Positions 40,446-48,831 of a DNA stretch of 64,000 nucleotides are shown here, one piece after another; position 1 is the first letter of the stretch; each line of letters starts with the position of its first letter. The notes under the pieces are model-generated. The model was not told the DNA's origin. It was given only the letters and a program-made list of their open reading frames with translations, and did no database searches. Position numbers and translations under genes: made by a program. Source of the DNA: an uncultured bacterium. Its GTDB lineage: Bacteria; Krumholzibacteriota; Krumholzibacteriia; LZORAL124-64-63. Where the stretch lies: positions 235,635 through 299,634 of the forward strand of contig CALMJK010000002.1 of NCBI GenBank assembly GCA_937864225.1. The letters run 5' to 3'.

Positions 40446-41798
40446 CTATTGCAGATAACCGAGCGACCGCAATTGGCGGCGGATGTCCTCGTCCAGCGCC
40501 GGGTCGACGCCGGCGGTGTCGGCGACCGCGGCCGGCGCGAGCGACGCGTAGGTCGGCACCCGGTCCTTCTCCAGTCGCGCGGCCAGCCGCCGGCCGGCCC
40601 GCGTCATCCCCTCGGCGGCGATCCGCCCGGGCATTTCGGCGCTGGGAGGCAAGCCGACGAGCGCCAGCAGCGTCGGCGCGACGTCGAGCAGGTCGACCCG
40701 CAATCCCGTCGCGCCGGGTCTGAAGAGCGGACCGCGCGCCACGAAGATCCCCTCGCGCCGGTGCTCCTCCGTGCCGAGCGTCCAGCCCCGCTTGCGCAGC
40801 CGCGCGCCGTGGAAGCCGTGATCCGAGAGCACGACGACCTGGCGGTCGGGCGGAAACCACCCCAGGATCTCGCCGAGCGCTTCATCCGCCCAGGCGTAGT
40901 ACTCCGGCACGACGCGCCCGAAAACGGCGATCTCCTCGGCCGACAGCCGCGTGGGGCTGGTATCGGTCCGCCAATACCGCCAGAACTCGTGGCAGATCAT
41001 GTCCAGGCCGCGCAGATATATGACGAAGAGCTCCGCGTCCCCGCGCCGCGCCAACCAGCGCCCAATCGCGATGTAGGAGCGGTCCGCCGCCCAGATGCGG
41101 CTCAGGGTCTGCAGCCTCTCGTCCAGGCGCGGCGCCGGTCGGGCCGCGCGCAAGGCGGCGAGATCCACAAAGCGGCCCAGTTCCTCCTCGCCCACCTCCT
41201 GGGGCGCGACCCGCAGCGACTGCACCCGCGGCTGCAGCGAGTCCGGCGCGACGAGCCCGCGCACGGGCACGTCGCGCCCGCCCGCCCACGGCACGTAGTC
41301 GCTCACCATGACGCCGTCGATCGACCGCGCCGGATGCGTGACCCACCATCCGACGACATCGCTGCGCAGACCGGCCGCGTTGGCCACGTCCCAGAAGGCG
41401 GGCGACCGCCAGCTCGAGGCCCGCACCGGCGTCTGGTCCCCGCCGTCCGCGTCCTCCCTGACGAACCCGCCGATGCCGTGCTGGGCCGGCCTCAGACCCG
41501 TCGCGATGCTGGCCCACAGCACCGGCGACTTTTCCAGCGGCACGAAGCTGAGCAGTTCGGCCCGCGCCCCCTGCGCCAGCAGGCGCTGCAAGTGCGGCAG
41601 GCGGCCGGCGGCCAGCAGGGAATCGGCCGGGATCCAGTCGGCGGCGTCGAGTCCGATGACCAGCAGCGGACGCGGCGCGCTGGGCGCCTTTGGCCCGCAG
41701 CTTGCCGCCAGCGCCGCCAGCAGCATGCCCAGACCCGCGGCCGCCGCGCGCCGCCCCATCGAGCTCGGCCGCCACGGCCGCCCGCTTCGCCCCTCCAT
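40446..41798 (-). CDS. Lipoprotein of the alkaline phosphatase/type I phosphodiesterase superfamily
   Basis: Predicted metal-dependent phosphoesterase, substrate unknown. The 450-residue protein has a lipobox (LAALAASC, Cys near residue 34) and is probably lipidated. Metal-site elements of the superfamily follow: LLVIGLDAADW, the nucleophile region KSPVLWASIATG, YLRGLDMICHEFWRY and VLSDHGFHG, with a late EEHRREGIF His. These fit a zinc phosphodiesterase of the nucleotide pyrophosphatase type acting outside the cytoplasm. ATG 41798 with GGGAGG is preferred over the GTG two codons upstream. Divergent from the CHAT-like gene across 123 bp. Confidence 0.85.
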   Translation of the reverse strand: MEGRSGRPWRPSSMGRRAAAAGLGMLLAALAASCGPKAPSAPRPLLVIGLDAADWIPADSLLAAGRLPHLQRLLAQGARAELLSFVPLEKSPVLWASIATGLRPAQHGIGGFVREDADGGDQTPVRASSWRSPAFWDVANAAGLRSDVVGWWVTHPARSIDGVMVSDYVPWAGGRDVPVRGLVAPDSLQPRVQSLRVAPQEVGEEELGRFVDLAALRAARPAPRLDERLQTLSRIWAADRSYIAIGRWLARRGDAELFVIYLRGLDMICHEFWRYWRTDTSPTRLSAEEIAVFGRVVPEYYAWADEALGEILGWFPPDRQVVVLSDHGFHGARLRKRGWTLGTEEHRREGIFVARGPLFRPGATGLRVDLLDVAPTLLALVGLPPSAEMPGRIAAEGMTRAGRRLAARLEKDRVPTYASLAPAAVADTAGVDPALDEDIRRQLRSLGYLQ

Positions 41799-41921
41799 GC
41801 GCACCTCCCGCTGCTGCGCGCCCTCCAGCTACAGTCCCGGCCGCCACGGCCGACACATGATAGTGGCGGCACCCCGGGCGGGCTACCCCCGGGTCGCGGT
41901 GCCGCGCCACGGGGAAACGGC

Positions 41922-43298
41922 ATGCGCTGGATCGACATCGACCTCCAAACGCCAGCCCGTTGCCGGGCGGCCGCGCCGCGTTTGACGGAGGCGGCGGCCC
42001 GAACCGCGGCGCTGCCCGCGCTCGTCGAACAGGCGGGTCCCGACACGCCGGCCATCACGCGCGAAATGGCCGCCGTCGGACAGCTGCTCTTTCGCGCGGT
42101 CACGCGGGCCGATCCGCGCGCGTTCGCGCCGGACGCGCAGGGGGCGGGCGCCAGCGACGCCCGCATCGGCGTCGCGGAGGCCGACGGCGTGCTCGGCTAC
42201 CATCTGGTCGCCAGGCCCGACGACCTCGCGCTGCCGTGGAACTGGCTTCACAACGGCCTCGGTTTCCTGCTGGCGCAGCACCCGATCTGCGCCGGCCCGG
42301 CCGGCACCTGGGCCACCTTCGCGCAGCCGAACCGCCCGTGGCTCGGGCGCCACCGCGAGGCCGCGCTGGGGGAACTGGCCGGCGGCGCGCAGCCTCTGCC
42401 TCACCTGCTGTCGAGTTTGCGCCCGGCCGAGGCCGGCGCCGCCCGCATCCTGTTCCTCGCCGGGCACGGCGACGCCGAGGTGTGGCCGCTGCTCTATCGC
42501 GAGGCCGAGGCGATCGACACGGCCCTATCCGGCCCCTTGCCGGCCAACCCGCTCGCCCGCCTGCATGTGCCCGCGGCCGCCATGACGCCGGGCAGCTTGG
42601 CCCGCGCGCGCTGGTCATGGCAGGGGTTCCACTTCGCCGGGCCGACCGCCCGCCCGCCGGCGGCGCCGGGCGAGGAACCCTGGCAAGCGCTGCAGTCGGC
42701 GGGCTGGTCGGCGCGAGAGGGCGCGCCGACGGCGGCCACCGACCTGGCCGTTTCGCCGCAGGAAGAGCTCGGGGAACTCGAGTACGCCGGCGTCGATCCG
42801 ATCAGCGCGCTGCTCGACGAACTGACGGCGCGGGCCGACGCGTCCCCCCCCGCGCCGCCGCCTGCCCCGGCCACCGCAAACGCCGGCCCGGTCTCGTCGC
42901 GCCGCGGCCCGGGCCGTTCACGGCGCCCCCGCGAGCAGGCCCCCGACCAGAGCCGCTGGCTGCTCGAGGACGGCCCGCTGCGGCCCGAGACGCTGGCGGC
43001 GCACGCGGCCACTCCGCCCCTGGTCTTCTCGAACAGCTACCTGAGCCTGCCGGGGCTGGGACCGCGCTTCTTGGCCGCGGGCGTGTCGACGTTCGTGGGC
43101 CCGGTCGCCCCGCTGCGCTCCGGGCCCGCGCGAGAGTTCGCCGCCCGCTTCTACGCCTGCCTGGCGGAAGGGTGGCCGGCGGCGGCCGCGCTGCGCGGCG
43201 CCGCGCTGGCCTGCCGCGAGCTGTTCGGCGCCGAGCATCCGGCGTGGCTCAGCTACGGCGTGGTCGGGCACGGCAGTCTCGCCCTGCAGTATCTCTGA
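41922..43298 (+). CDS. CHAT-fold protein lacking both catalytic residues
   Basis: 458 residues. The C-terminal part reads as a CHAT (caspase/separase-like) domain: RILFLAGHGDAEVW strand, GFHFAGPT (235-242), LEDGPLRPETLAAH, PPLVFSNSYLS (365-375), FLAAGVSTFVGPVAPL and ARFYACLAEGWPAAAALRGA. In active CHAT proteases the two key blocks are HFAGHG and N-A-C; here they are HFAGPT (His to P241) and N-S-Y (Cys to Y373), so proteolysis is not expected. A Pro/Arg-rich insertion of about 105 residues separates them. The N-terminal 170 residues are unrecognised. Possibly a scaffold or sensor. Confidence 0.72.
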   Translation: MRWIDIDLQTPARCRAAAPRLTEAAARTAALPALVEQAGPDTPAITREMAAVGQLLFRAVTRADPRAFAPDAQGAGASDARIGVAEADGVLGYHLVARPDDLALPWNWLHNGLGFLLAQHPICAGPAGTWATFAQPNRPWLGRHREAALGELAGGAQPLPHLLSSLRPAEAGAARILFLAGHGDAEVWPLLYREAEAIDTALSGPLPANPLARLHVPAAAMTPGSLARARWSWQGFHFAGPTARPPAAPGEEPWQALQSAGWSAREGAPTAATDLAVSPQEELGELEYAGVDPISALLDELTARADASPPAPPPAPATANAGPVSSRRGPGRSRRPREQAPDQSRWLLEDGPLRPETLAAHAATPPLVFSNSYLSLPGLGPRFLAAGVSTFVGPVAPLRSGPAREFAARFYACLAEGWPAAAALRGAALACRELFGAEHPAWLSYGVVGHGSLALQYL

Positions 43299-43310
43299 CC
43301 GCTCGCTCCC

Positions 43311-44126
43311 TCACGCGCCGCCGTGCGCCCGGATGACCGCGATCAGCTCGTCGTGCACCAGTCCGTTCGTCGCGACGAGGTCCCCCGCGCCCGGACGCCA
43401 GGGCGCTCCCACGTGATCGGTCACGCGACCCCCCGCCTCCCGCACCAGCAGGATCCCGGCCGCCACGTCGTAGAGCGCCTGCGGCGAGCCCTTGCCCGCG
43501 ACGAGCGCGTCGTAGCGCGCGTCGGCGACGTAGGCCATCTCCAGCGCGATCGTGCCCAGGCGCCGCATCTTCATCGTGCCCAGCAAAACGGCCTGCAGCA
43601 GGTCGGCGTTCTGGATGAACCGCCCCCGTTTCTGCAGTTGGGCGCTCACGACCGCCTCGGCCAGGGCCGCTCGGTCGCTCACGCGGACGGGTCGGCCATT
43701 GAGGCGCGCCCCTTCGCCCGCGCTCGCCGTGAACGCCTCGTCGAGCAACGGATTGAAGACGCAGGCCGTCAGCACGCTCTCGCCGTCCACGAGCGCGACG
43801 CTGGTGCAGAAGGCCGGTAGGCCCAGCGCGAAGTTGAGCGTGCCGTCGATCGGATCGATGTGCCAGACGCGACCCGCCGCGGGCGCGGCGGACCGGTCCC
43901 CTTCCGCCCGGCCGAACTCCTCGCCCCAGATGCCGTCCTCGGGGAAGCGGGCGCGGATGCGCGCGGCGAGCAGACGCTCGATCTCGCGATCCGCCTCGGT
44001 GATCGCCTCGCGGCCGTGCTTGAAGCGCAGCGGGCCGGTGCGGCGGAACAGGCCCAACGCGATTTCGCCAGCCTCGCGGCACCAGTTCACCAGCAGTTGT
44101 TCGGTGTTGGGAAGGCGCGCGGTCAT
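43311..44126 (-). CDS. Inositol monophosphatase-family phosphatase
   Basis: Mg-dependent phosphatase (IMPase/CysQ/FBPase fold). The 271-residue protein has the metal-site motif IDPIDGTLNFALGLP, upstream E in GEEFG, and late LYDVAAGILLVREAGG with the third Asp. Substrate may be myo-inositol phosphate, PAP or a sugar phosphate; sequence alone does not decide. ATG 44126 with AAGGAGA upstream overlaps the LpdD-like gene stop by 4 bp, so the pair is translationally coupled. Confidence 0.9.
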   Translation of the reverse strand: MTARLPNTEQLLVNWCREAGEIALGLFRRTGPLRFKHGREAITEADREIERLLAARIRARFPEDGIWGEEFGRAEGDRSAAPAAGRVWHIDPIDGTLNFALGLPAFCTSVALVDGESVLTACVFNPLLDEAFTASAGEGARLNGRPVRVSDRAALAEAVVSAQLQKRGRFIQNADLLQAVLLGTMKMRRLGTIALEMAYVADARYDALVAGKGSPQALYDVAAGILLVREAGGRVTDHVGAPWRPGAGDLVATNGLVHDELIAVIRAHGGA

Positions 44127-44536
44127 CGGCTCTCCTTCTCGGCGGCGCCCAGGCGCGCCGCGAGGCGCGCGTACCCGGTGTGAACGTTCCGCACCAGAGT
44201 CGCGATCTGCGCGGGCGTCGCGCCGTCCAGATGGATCCCCGCGATCGCCACGCACGCGCGCCCGGTCGCGGCCGCGACGGTCGCGGCCCCCGCCGCCGCC
44301 AACGGGCCCTCGCGGTGGGCGGGCGCGACGTGCAGCGCCCGCCACGACTCCCCGCGCGCCCCGCCGCGCGGACAGTCCAGCGCCACCGCTCCCACGTGCG
44401 CCTCGCCCCCCGCCACCAGCAGGACGTAGTCCCGGCCCTGGCGGTGCAGCGTCAGGCGCACGGCCGTGCGGCCCCTGCCGACGCTCAAGGAGAGCGCGGC
44501 GGCCGCGGGCCGTGGACGCTGCGGGCGGGCGGGCAT
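44123..44536 (-). CDS. Small conserved protein, LpdD-like (tentative)
   Basis: A 137-residue protein whose middle and end (GEAHVGAVALDCPRGG, WRALHVAPAHREGPLAAAGAATVAAATGRACVAIAGIHLDGATPAQIATLVRNV) recall the LpdD/PAC4-like fold of prenyl-flavin decarboxylase accessory proteins. The family call is from memory of the GIHLD-x-A-T-P pattern and is tentative. No UbiD-type decarboxylase is adjacent. It precedes and overlaps the IMPase-family gene. Nothing else can be said of its role. Confidence 0.6.
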   Translation of the reverse strand: MPARPQRPRPAAAALSLSVGRGRTAVRLTLHRQGRDYVLLVAGGEAHVGAVALDCPRGGARGESWRALHVAPAHREGPLAAAGAATVAAATGRACVAIAGIHLDGATPAQIATLVRNVHTGYARLAARLGAAEKESR

Positions 44537-44589
44537 GAGCGGACTCCGCGGGGCCGGACGGGGGGGCGCCGTCCGCCCGGCGATTCGTT

Positions 44590-44619
44590 TTGACGCCGCT
44601 GGCCCCCATTGGGTATGAA
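44590..44619 (+). promoter_or_regulatory. Promoter of the RsbU-type phosphatase gene
   Basis: TTGACG (44590-44595), 18-nt spacer, TATGAA (44614-44619). The predicted start near 44626 excludes translation from ATG 44609 and supports ATG 44720. Confidence 0.5.
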
Positions 44620-44719
44620 AGTTATGTTGAACCGACGGGGGCGGGAACCTTTTTCCCGCGGAAACCGTTATGAGCAGGCGCCCCCCGACGACCCGCCGCT
44701 ACCCGAGGCACGGAGTGCC

Positions 44720-47347
44720 ATGACCCCTGAGCGGTCGCACGGCCATCTGCCGGCCTGGCTTGCGGGGCTCCTCGCGTCGCAGGGTGTGCACCTGCTGCTT
44801 GGCCTGCTGGCCGTGGCCGTGTCCATCTTCGCGGTGGTGGACGCCACCCAGCAGCGGCCCAACGACGGCACGGTCTGGTTGCTCGGCCGCCCGGAGATCG
44901 TCGTGCTCGAGGCCCCGACCCGCCCCGGGTCGACGCCCTCCCTGCTGCGCCCGGACGACCGCATCCTGGGCATCGCCAACCGCCTGGTCCGCACCCCGCA
45001 GGAGGCCGCGTCGCTGCTGCGGCGCCAGCACGTGGGGTCGCCAGTGGAGTATTTGGTGCGGCGCGACGGGCAGGACATCGTCGTGCCTGTCCAGCTGACC
45101 GGCTTCCGCGTCGCCGACCGCTTCTACGCCTACAACATCGTGCTCGCGCTCATCTACCTGGCGATCGGCTTCGCCGTTTACGCGCGCAGCCTGAACGATC
45201 AGCCGGCGCGGCTGTTCTTCATGCTCTGTCTGCTGTTCAGCATCTTCTTCGTCACCAACCTCAACCGGTCGAGCTACTTCTGGGGAGATATCATCACGCA
45301 GAACGCCGGCGCCTTCGCGCGTTTCCTGCTGCCGGCCCTGTTCCTGCATTTCTTCCTGGTCTTCCCGGACAAGAAGCTGACCCTCACGCGCTACTCCTAC
45401 GCGGAACCGCTCCTGTACCTGCTGCCCGTCATGTTCTACGTGCGTTTCACGCTGGATCAGTTCTTCGGCTCGCGCGCACCGCGCATCGGCACGGTGCAGT
45501 GGCTGGCGCTGGGCATCTGTTTCTCGCTCGGCCTGATCGCCCTGCTGCACAGCTATATGAGCTATCGCGACCCGCTGCAGAAGCAGCGCGTACGCATCCT
45601 GACCATCGGCACCATCGCCGGCGTGCTGCCGTTCCTGGTGTTCAAGGTCGGCCTCGAGGAGATGACGGCCAACTCCGAACTGGCCTGGCTGGGCATCGCG
45701 CCGCTGGCGGCGTTGCCGGCCTCGTTCGGCTACTGCATCGCGCGATATCGGATCATGCAAGTGGAGGTCATGCTCAAGCGGAGCCTGATCTACACCGTGC
45801 TGACCGCCGTGGTCGTGACCGCCTACTTCGCGCTCGCCCTGGGCATGGGCGTGCTGTTCGCCAGACTGAGCGGACTGACCAGCCAGCTGGTGATGGTCGG
45901 CGCCACGCTCGGCATCGCCGCCGTGCTCTGGCCGGTCCGCTCGCGCACGCAGGATCTGCTCGACCGCCGCTTCTTCCGCAATCGCACGCACCTGGCGAGC
46001 GTGCTGCAGGAGTTCAGTCGCGAGATCCCGCGACTCATCCAGCGCGAGGCGCTCCTGGAGCGCGTCGGCTCGCGCTTGTGCCGCATCCTCGACCTGCCCG
46101 GCCTGGCGGTCTACTTGCGGGAGGAGCGCGCGGGCGCGACCGCTTGGGCACTGGCCGGCCGCACGGAGACGGGCGAGACCACCGCCGCCCCCGTTCCGAC
46201 CGCGCCGGAATTCCCCCCGCAGCTGGAGCTCAACGCCACGATCACGCGCCTGGAGCGTTTCAACGAGCCGTTCTGGATCGAGCGCCCCGGCACCGATCCC
46301 CGCGCCCTGGGCCCGGCCGTCACCCGCGAACAGGAGGAGTTGGCGCAGCGGCTGGCCGAGCAGGAGTCGCTCGACCGGGCCGGCATCGCGCTCCTCGTGC
46401 CGCTGGCGTCGCAGGGGCGGCTGGTCGGCCTGTTCGCCCTGCCGCACAAGCACAGCGACGACGCCTTCCACGTGCAGGACCTGGATCTGCTGACCATTGT
46501 GGCCGGCCAGGTGGCCCTCCAGGTGGAGAACAGCCGCCTTTACGAAGAGGAAATCGAAAAGCAGAAGCTGGACGAGCAGCTCGCTCTGGCGCGCTCGATC
46601 CAGAGCCGTCTGCTGCCGTCGCGACTGCCGACCGTGCCGGGCGTCGAGCTGTCGGCCGTGAACATCTCCAGTGCGCAGGTGAGCGGCGACTACTACGACC
46701 TCATCGTCCGTCCGGACGGCCAGCTCGGGCTCGTGGTGAGCGACGTGAGCGGCAAGGGGATCCCGGCCAGCCTGCTCGCGTCGAGCCTGCAGGCCGCCCT
46801 CCGGGCGCACTGCGACAACTCCGACTCTCCCGGCCACATCCTCCAGCGCGTGAACAAACATCTGCACGCCAGCACCGACCCCCAGCATTTCGCGACGCTC
46901 TTCCTCGGCTTCTACGACCCGCGCACGCGCCGCCTGCGTTACAGCTCGGGCGGGCACAACCCGCCGATCCTTCGCCGGGCCGCGGGCGCGATCGAGCTGT
47001 GCGAGGAGGGAGGTCTGCCGCTGGGCGCCTTCGATTTCGGCGAGTACGCCGAAGGAGAGACGCAACTGGACGCGGGCGACGTGCTGCTGCTCTACACGGA
47101 CGGTCTGACCGAGGCGTGCGACGCCGCCGGCGAGGAGTTCGGCACGGCGGGCGTGGAGCGGGTGCTGCACCTGTGTCACGGCTGCTCGGCTGGTGAGCTC
47201 GTGCGCACGCTCGGGTCGGAGCTGCAGCGGTTCTGCGGGCGGCGCGAGACGGACGACGACGTCACGATGCTGGTGCTCAAGGTTGGCGGGCAGGCAACAA
47301 CGCTCGACAGCGAAGGCGCGGCCGCGGCGGCCGCGCGCGGGGAGTAG
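44720..47347 (+). CDS. Membrane PDZ/GAF/RsbU-type PP2C phosphatase
   Basis: 875-residue sensor phosphatase. After one TM helix (about 18-36) comes a PDZ-like periplasmic domain (to about 125), seven or so TM helices to about 400, a GAF domain (about 425-615) and a SpoIIE/RsbU PP2C domain with acidic metal sites SGDYYD, VVSDVSGKG, YTDGLTEA and TDDDVTM. Such enzymes dephosphorylate anti-sigma-factor antagonists in partner-switching. No sigma, anti-sigma or antagonist genes lie nearby. It is followed after 2 bp by the TPR gene, probably one operon. ATG 44720 is preferred, given the promoter and GGAG upstream. Confidence 0.9.
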   Translation: MTPERSHGHLPAWLAGLLASQGVHLLLGLLAVAVSIFAVVDATQQRPNDGTVWLLGRPEIVVLEAPTRPGSTPSLLRPDDRILGIANRLVRTPQEAASLLRRQHVGSPVEYLVRRDGQDIVVPVQLTGFRVADRFYAYNIVLALIYLAIGFAVYARSLNDQPARLFFMLCLLFSIFFVTNLNRSSYFWGDIITQNAGAFARFLLPALFLHFFLVFPDKKLTLTRYSYAEPLLYLLPVMFYVRFTLDQFFGSRAPRIGTVQWLALGICFSLGLIALLHSYMSYRDPLQKQRVRILTIGTIAGVLPFLVFKVGLEEMTANSELAWLGIAPLAALPASFGYCIARYRIMQVEVMLKRSLIYTVLTAVVVTAYFALALGMGVLFARLSGLTSQLVMVGATLGIAAVLWPVRSRTQDLLDRRFFRNRTHLASVLQEFSREIPRLIQREALLERVGSRLCRILDLPGLAVYLREERAGATAWALAGRTETGETTAAPVPTAPEFPPQLELNATITRLERFNEPFWIERPGTDPRALGPAVTREQEELAQRLAEQESLDRAGIALLVPLASQGRLVGLFALPHKHSDDAFHVQDLDLLTIVAGQVALQVENSRLYEEEIEKQKLDEQLALARSIQSRLLPSRLPTVPGVELSAVNISSAQVSGDYYDLIVRPDGQLGLVVSDVSGKGIPASLLASSLQAALRAHCDNSDSPGHILQRVNKHLHASTDPQHFATLFLGFYDPRTRRLRYSSGGHNPPILRRAAGAIELCEEGGLPLGAFDFGEYAEGETQLDAGDVLLLYTDGLTEACDAAGEEFGTAGVERVLHLCHGCSAGELVRTLGSELQRFCGRRETDDDVTMLVLKVGGQATTLDSEGAAAAAARGE

Positions 47348-47349
47348 GC

Positions 47350-48831
47350 ATGAAACGCTCTGCGCTTTTCACCGGCTTGGTCCTGATCGCCCTGTCAGTG
47401 GCCATCGCCCACTGGGCACGCCCCTCGCGCGACTGGACGACCGCGTCCGCCCAGGCCGCGAAGCTGCTCGCCGAGGGCGAGACCGATCTGCGCGCTTTCC
47501 GTTGGCAGCAGGCGGAGCGGACCCTGGCCGCCGCGGTGGAGGCCGACCCCGGGTTCGCCATGGCCCGCGCCGCGCACGCCGAGGCCCTGGCCACCCTCGG
47601 AGAGAGTGAACGCAGCCGGCGCGCCGCGCAGCAAGCCGACAGCCTGGCGCAACTTCTGCGCGACTCGGCGGAGCGATTGGCGATCCAGCTGCGCCTGACC
47701 GCCTACTACCCGCCGCTGGCGGCGAGCCGCGACTCGCTGCTGGACCTCCTCGAGGGGCAGCGCCCGGACTGCCTCATCGTCGCGATCACGCGCGCCCGGC
47801 AGGCCGAGCAACGCCGCGATGCCGCCGCCGAGGCGGCGGCCTGGCACGACGCCTTGCGCATCGACCCCAACTTCGCCGGCGCGTGGAACCAGTTGGGCTA
47901 CCTGGCGGCCCGGCAGGGCCGCTACGAGGACGCGGAAGGCTACCTGAGCAAGTATGCATTCCTGGCGCCAGACCTCGCCAATCCGCACGATTCGCTGGGG
48001 GAGATCCTCGCACAGCAGGGCAAATACGAGCGGGCCGAACTCGAGTTCAAGACCTCGCTCTCGTTGCAGCCCGACTTCTTCCCCTCGCTGCTGACCCTGG
48101 CGCAGGTGTACGTGGAGCGGGGCCAGATCGAGCGGGGCGTGCAGCTGCTGGAGAAAGTCCGCGCCCAGATCGCCGGCACCGACTGGGAGCGGCGCGTCGA
48201 CGGCACGCTGATGCGCACCTACTATGATCACGAACTGCGCGACGCCCTGAGCAAGGCCGTCGCGCGTTGGCTCGCCGCCCATCCCCAAGACTGGCAGGCG
48301 GCCTATTACCGCGCGGTCGCGCTGGGCCTGGCCGGCCAGCCGGCGCAGGCGAGCGCTGCGTGCGACACCTTCGCCGCTTCCCTGCCCCGGGCGCCGTGGT
48401 TCGACGGCACCGAGGCGACGCGTGACCGGGCGATGGTCCTCGTCCACAACTGTCGCGGCATGTTGGCGCTCGAGGCGGGCGTGGCGGACTCCGCCTGCGC
48501 CCATTTCGCGGCCGCGCTCAAGGCGAGCAGCGACGCCGCGCCCAGCGAAACCTGGTCGCTGCGCCTGAACCACGCCAAGTCGCTGCTCTTGGCCGGCGAT
48601 CCGGCTTCGGCCCTGGCGCAGGCGCGCGCGGTGCTGGACGTGAACCCGCGTCGCCTGCGGGCTCTAAGCCTCGAAACGCGCGCCCTGCTGGCGCTGGACC
48701 GGCGCGACGAGGCGCGCGAGGCGCTCGCGCGCCTGCGCGAGGCGCTCGCGGCAGCCGACGTTTCCGTCGTCGAAGCCTTCGAGAACGCCTCCTACGTTCG
48801 CGAGCTGAGCGCGACGCGGCCCGCGCCCTAA
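47350..48831 (+). CDS. TPR-repeat membrane-anchored protein
   Basis: 493 residues: N-terminal membrane anchor or signal (about residues 4-23), then tetratricopeptide repeats, clearest at about 175-290 (NFAGAWNQLGYLAARQGRYEDAEGYLS, then DSLGEILAQQGKYERAELEF). TPRs mediate protein-protein contact, so it may be the partner of the RsbU-type phosphatase 2 bp upstream. Its stop overlaps the convergent GAPDH-like gene by 4 bp. Confidence 0.8.
   Translation: MKRSALFTGLVLIALSVAIAHWARPSRDWTTASAQAAKLLAEGETDLRAFRWQQAERTLAAAVEADPGFAMARAAHAEALATLGESERSRRAAQQADSLAQLLRDSAERLAIQLRLTAYYPPLAASRDSLLDLLEGQRPDCLIVAITRARQAEQRRDAAAEAAAWHDALRIDPNFAGAWNQLGYLAARQGRYEDAEGYLSKYAFLAPDLANPHDSLGEILAQQGKYERAELEFKTSLSLQPDFFPSLLTLAQVYVERGQIERGVQLLEKVRAQIAGTDWERRVDGTLMRTYYDHELRDALSKAVARWLAAHPQDWQAAYYRAVALGLAGQPAQASAACDTFAASLPRAPWFDGTEATRDRAMVLVHNCRGMLALEAGVADSACAHFAAALKASSDAAPSETWSLRLNHAKSLLLAGDPASALAQARAVLDVNPRRLRALSLETRALLALDRRDEAREALARLREALAAADVSVVEAFENASYVRELSATRPAP

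Noticed and set aside
40374..41921. In-frame extension of the CHAT-like protein back through tRNA-Leu
   Set aside because: It runs through a tRNA and the antisense of the phosphodiesterase; ATG 41922 has its own ribosome-binding site.
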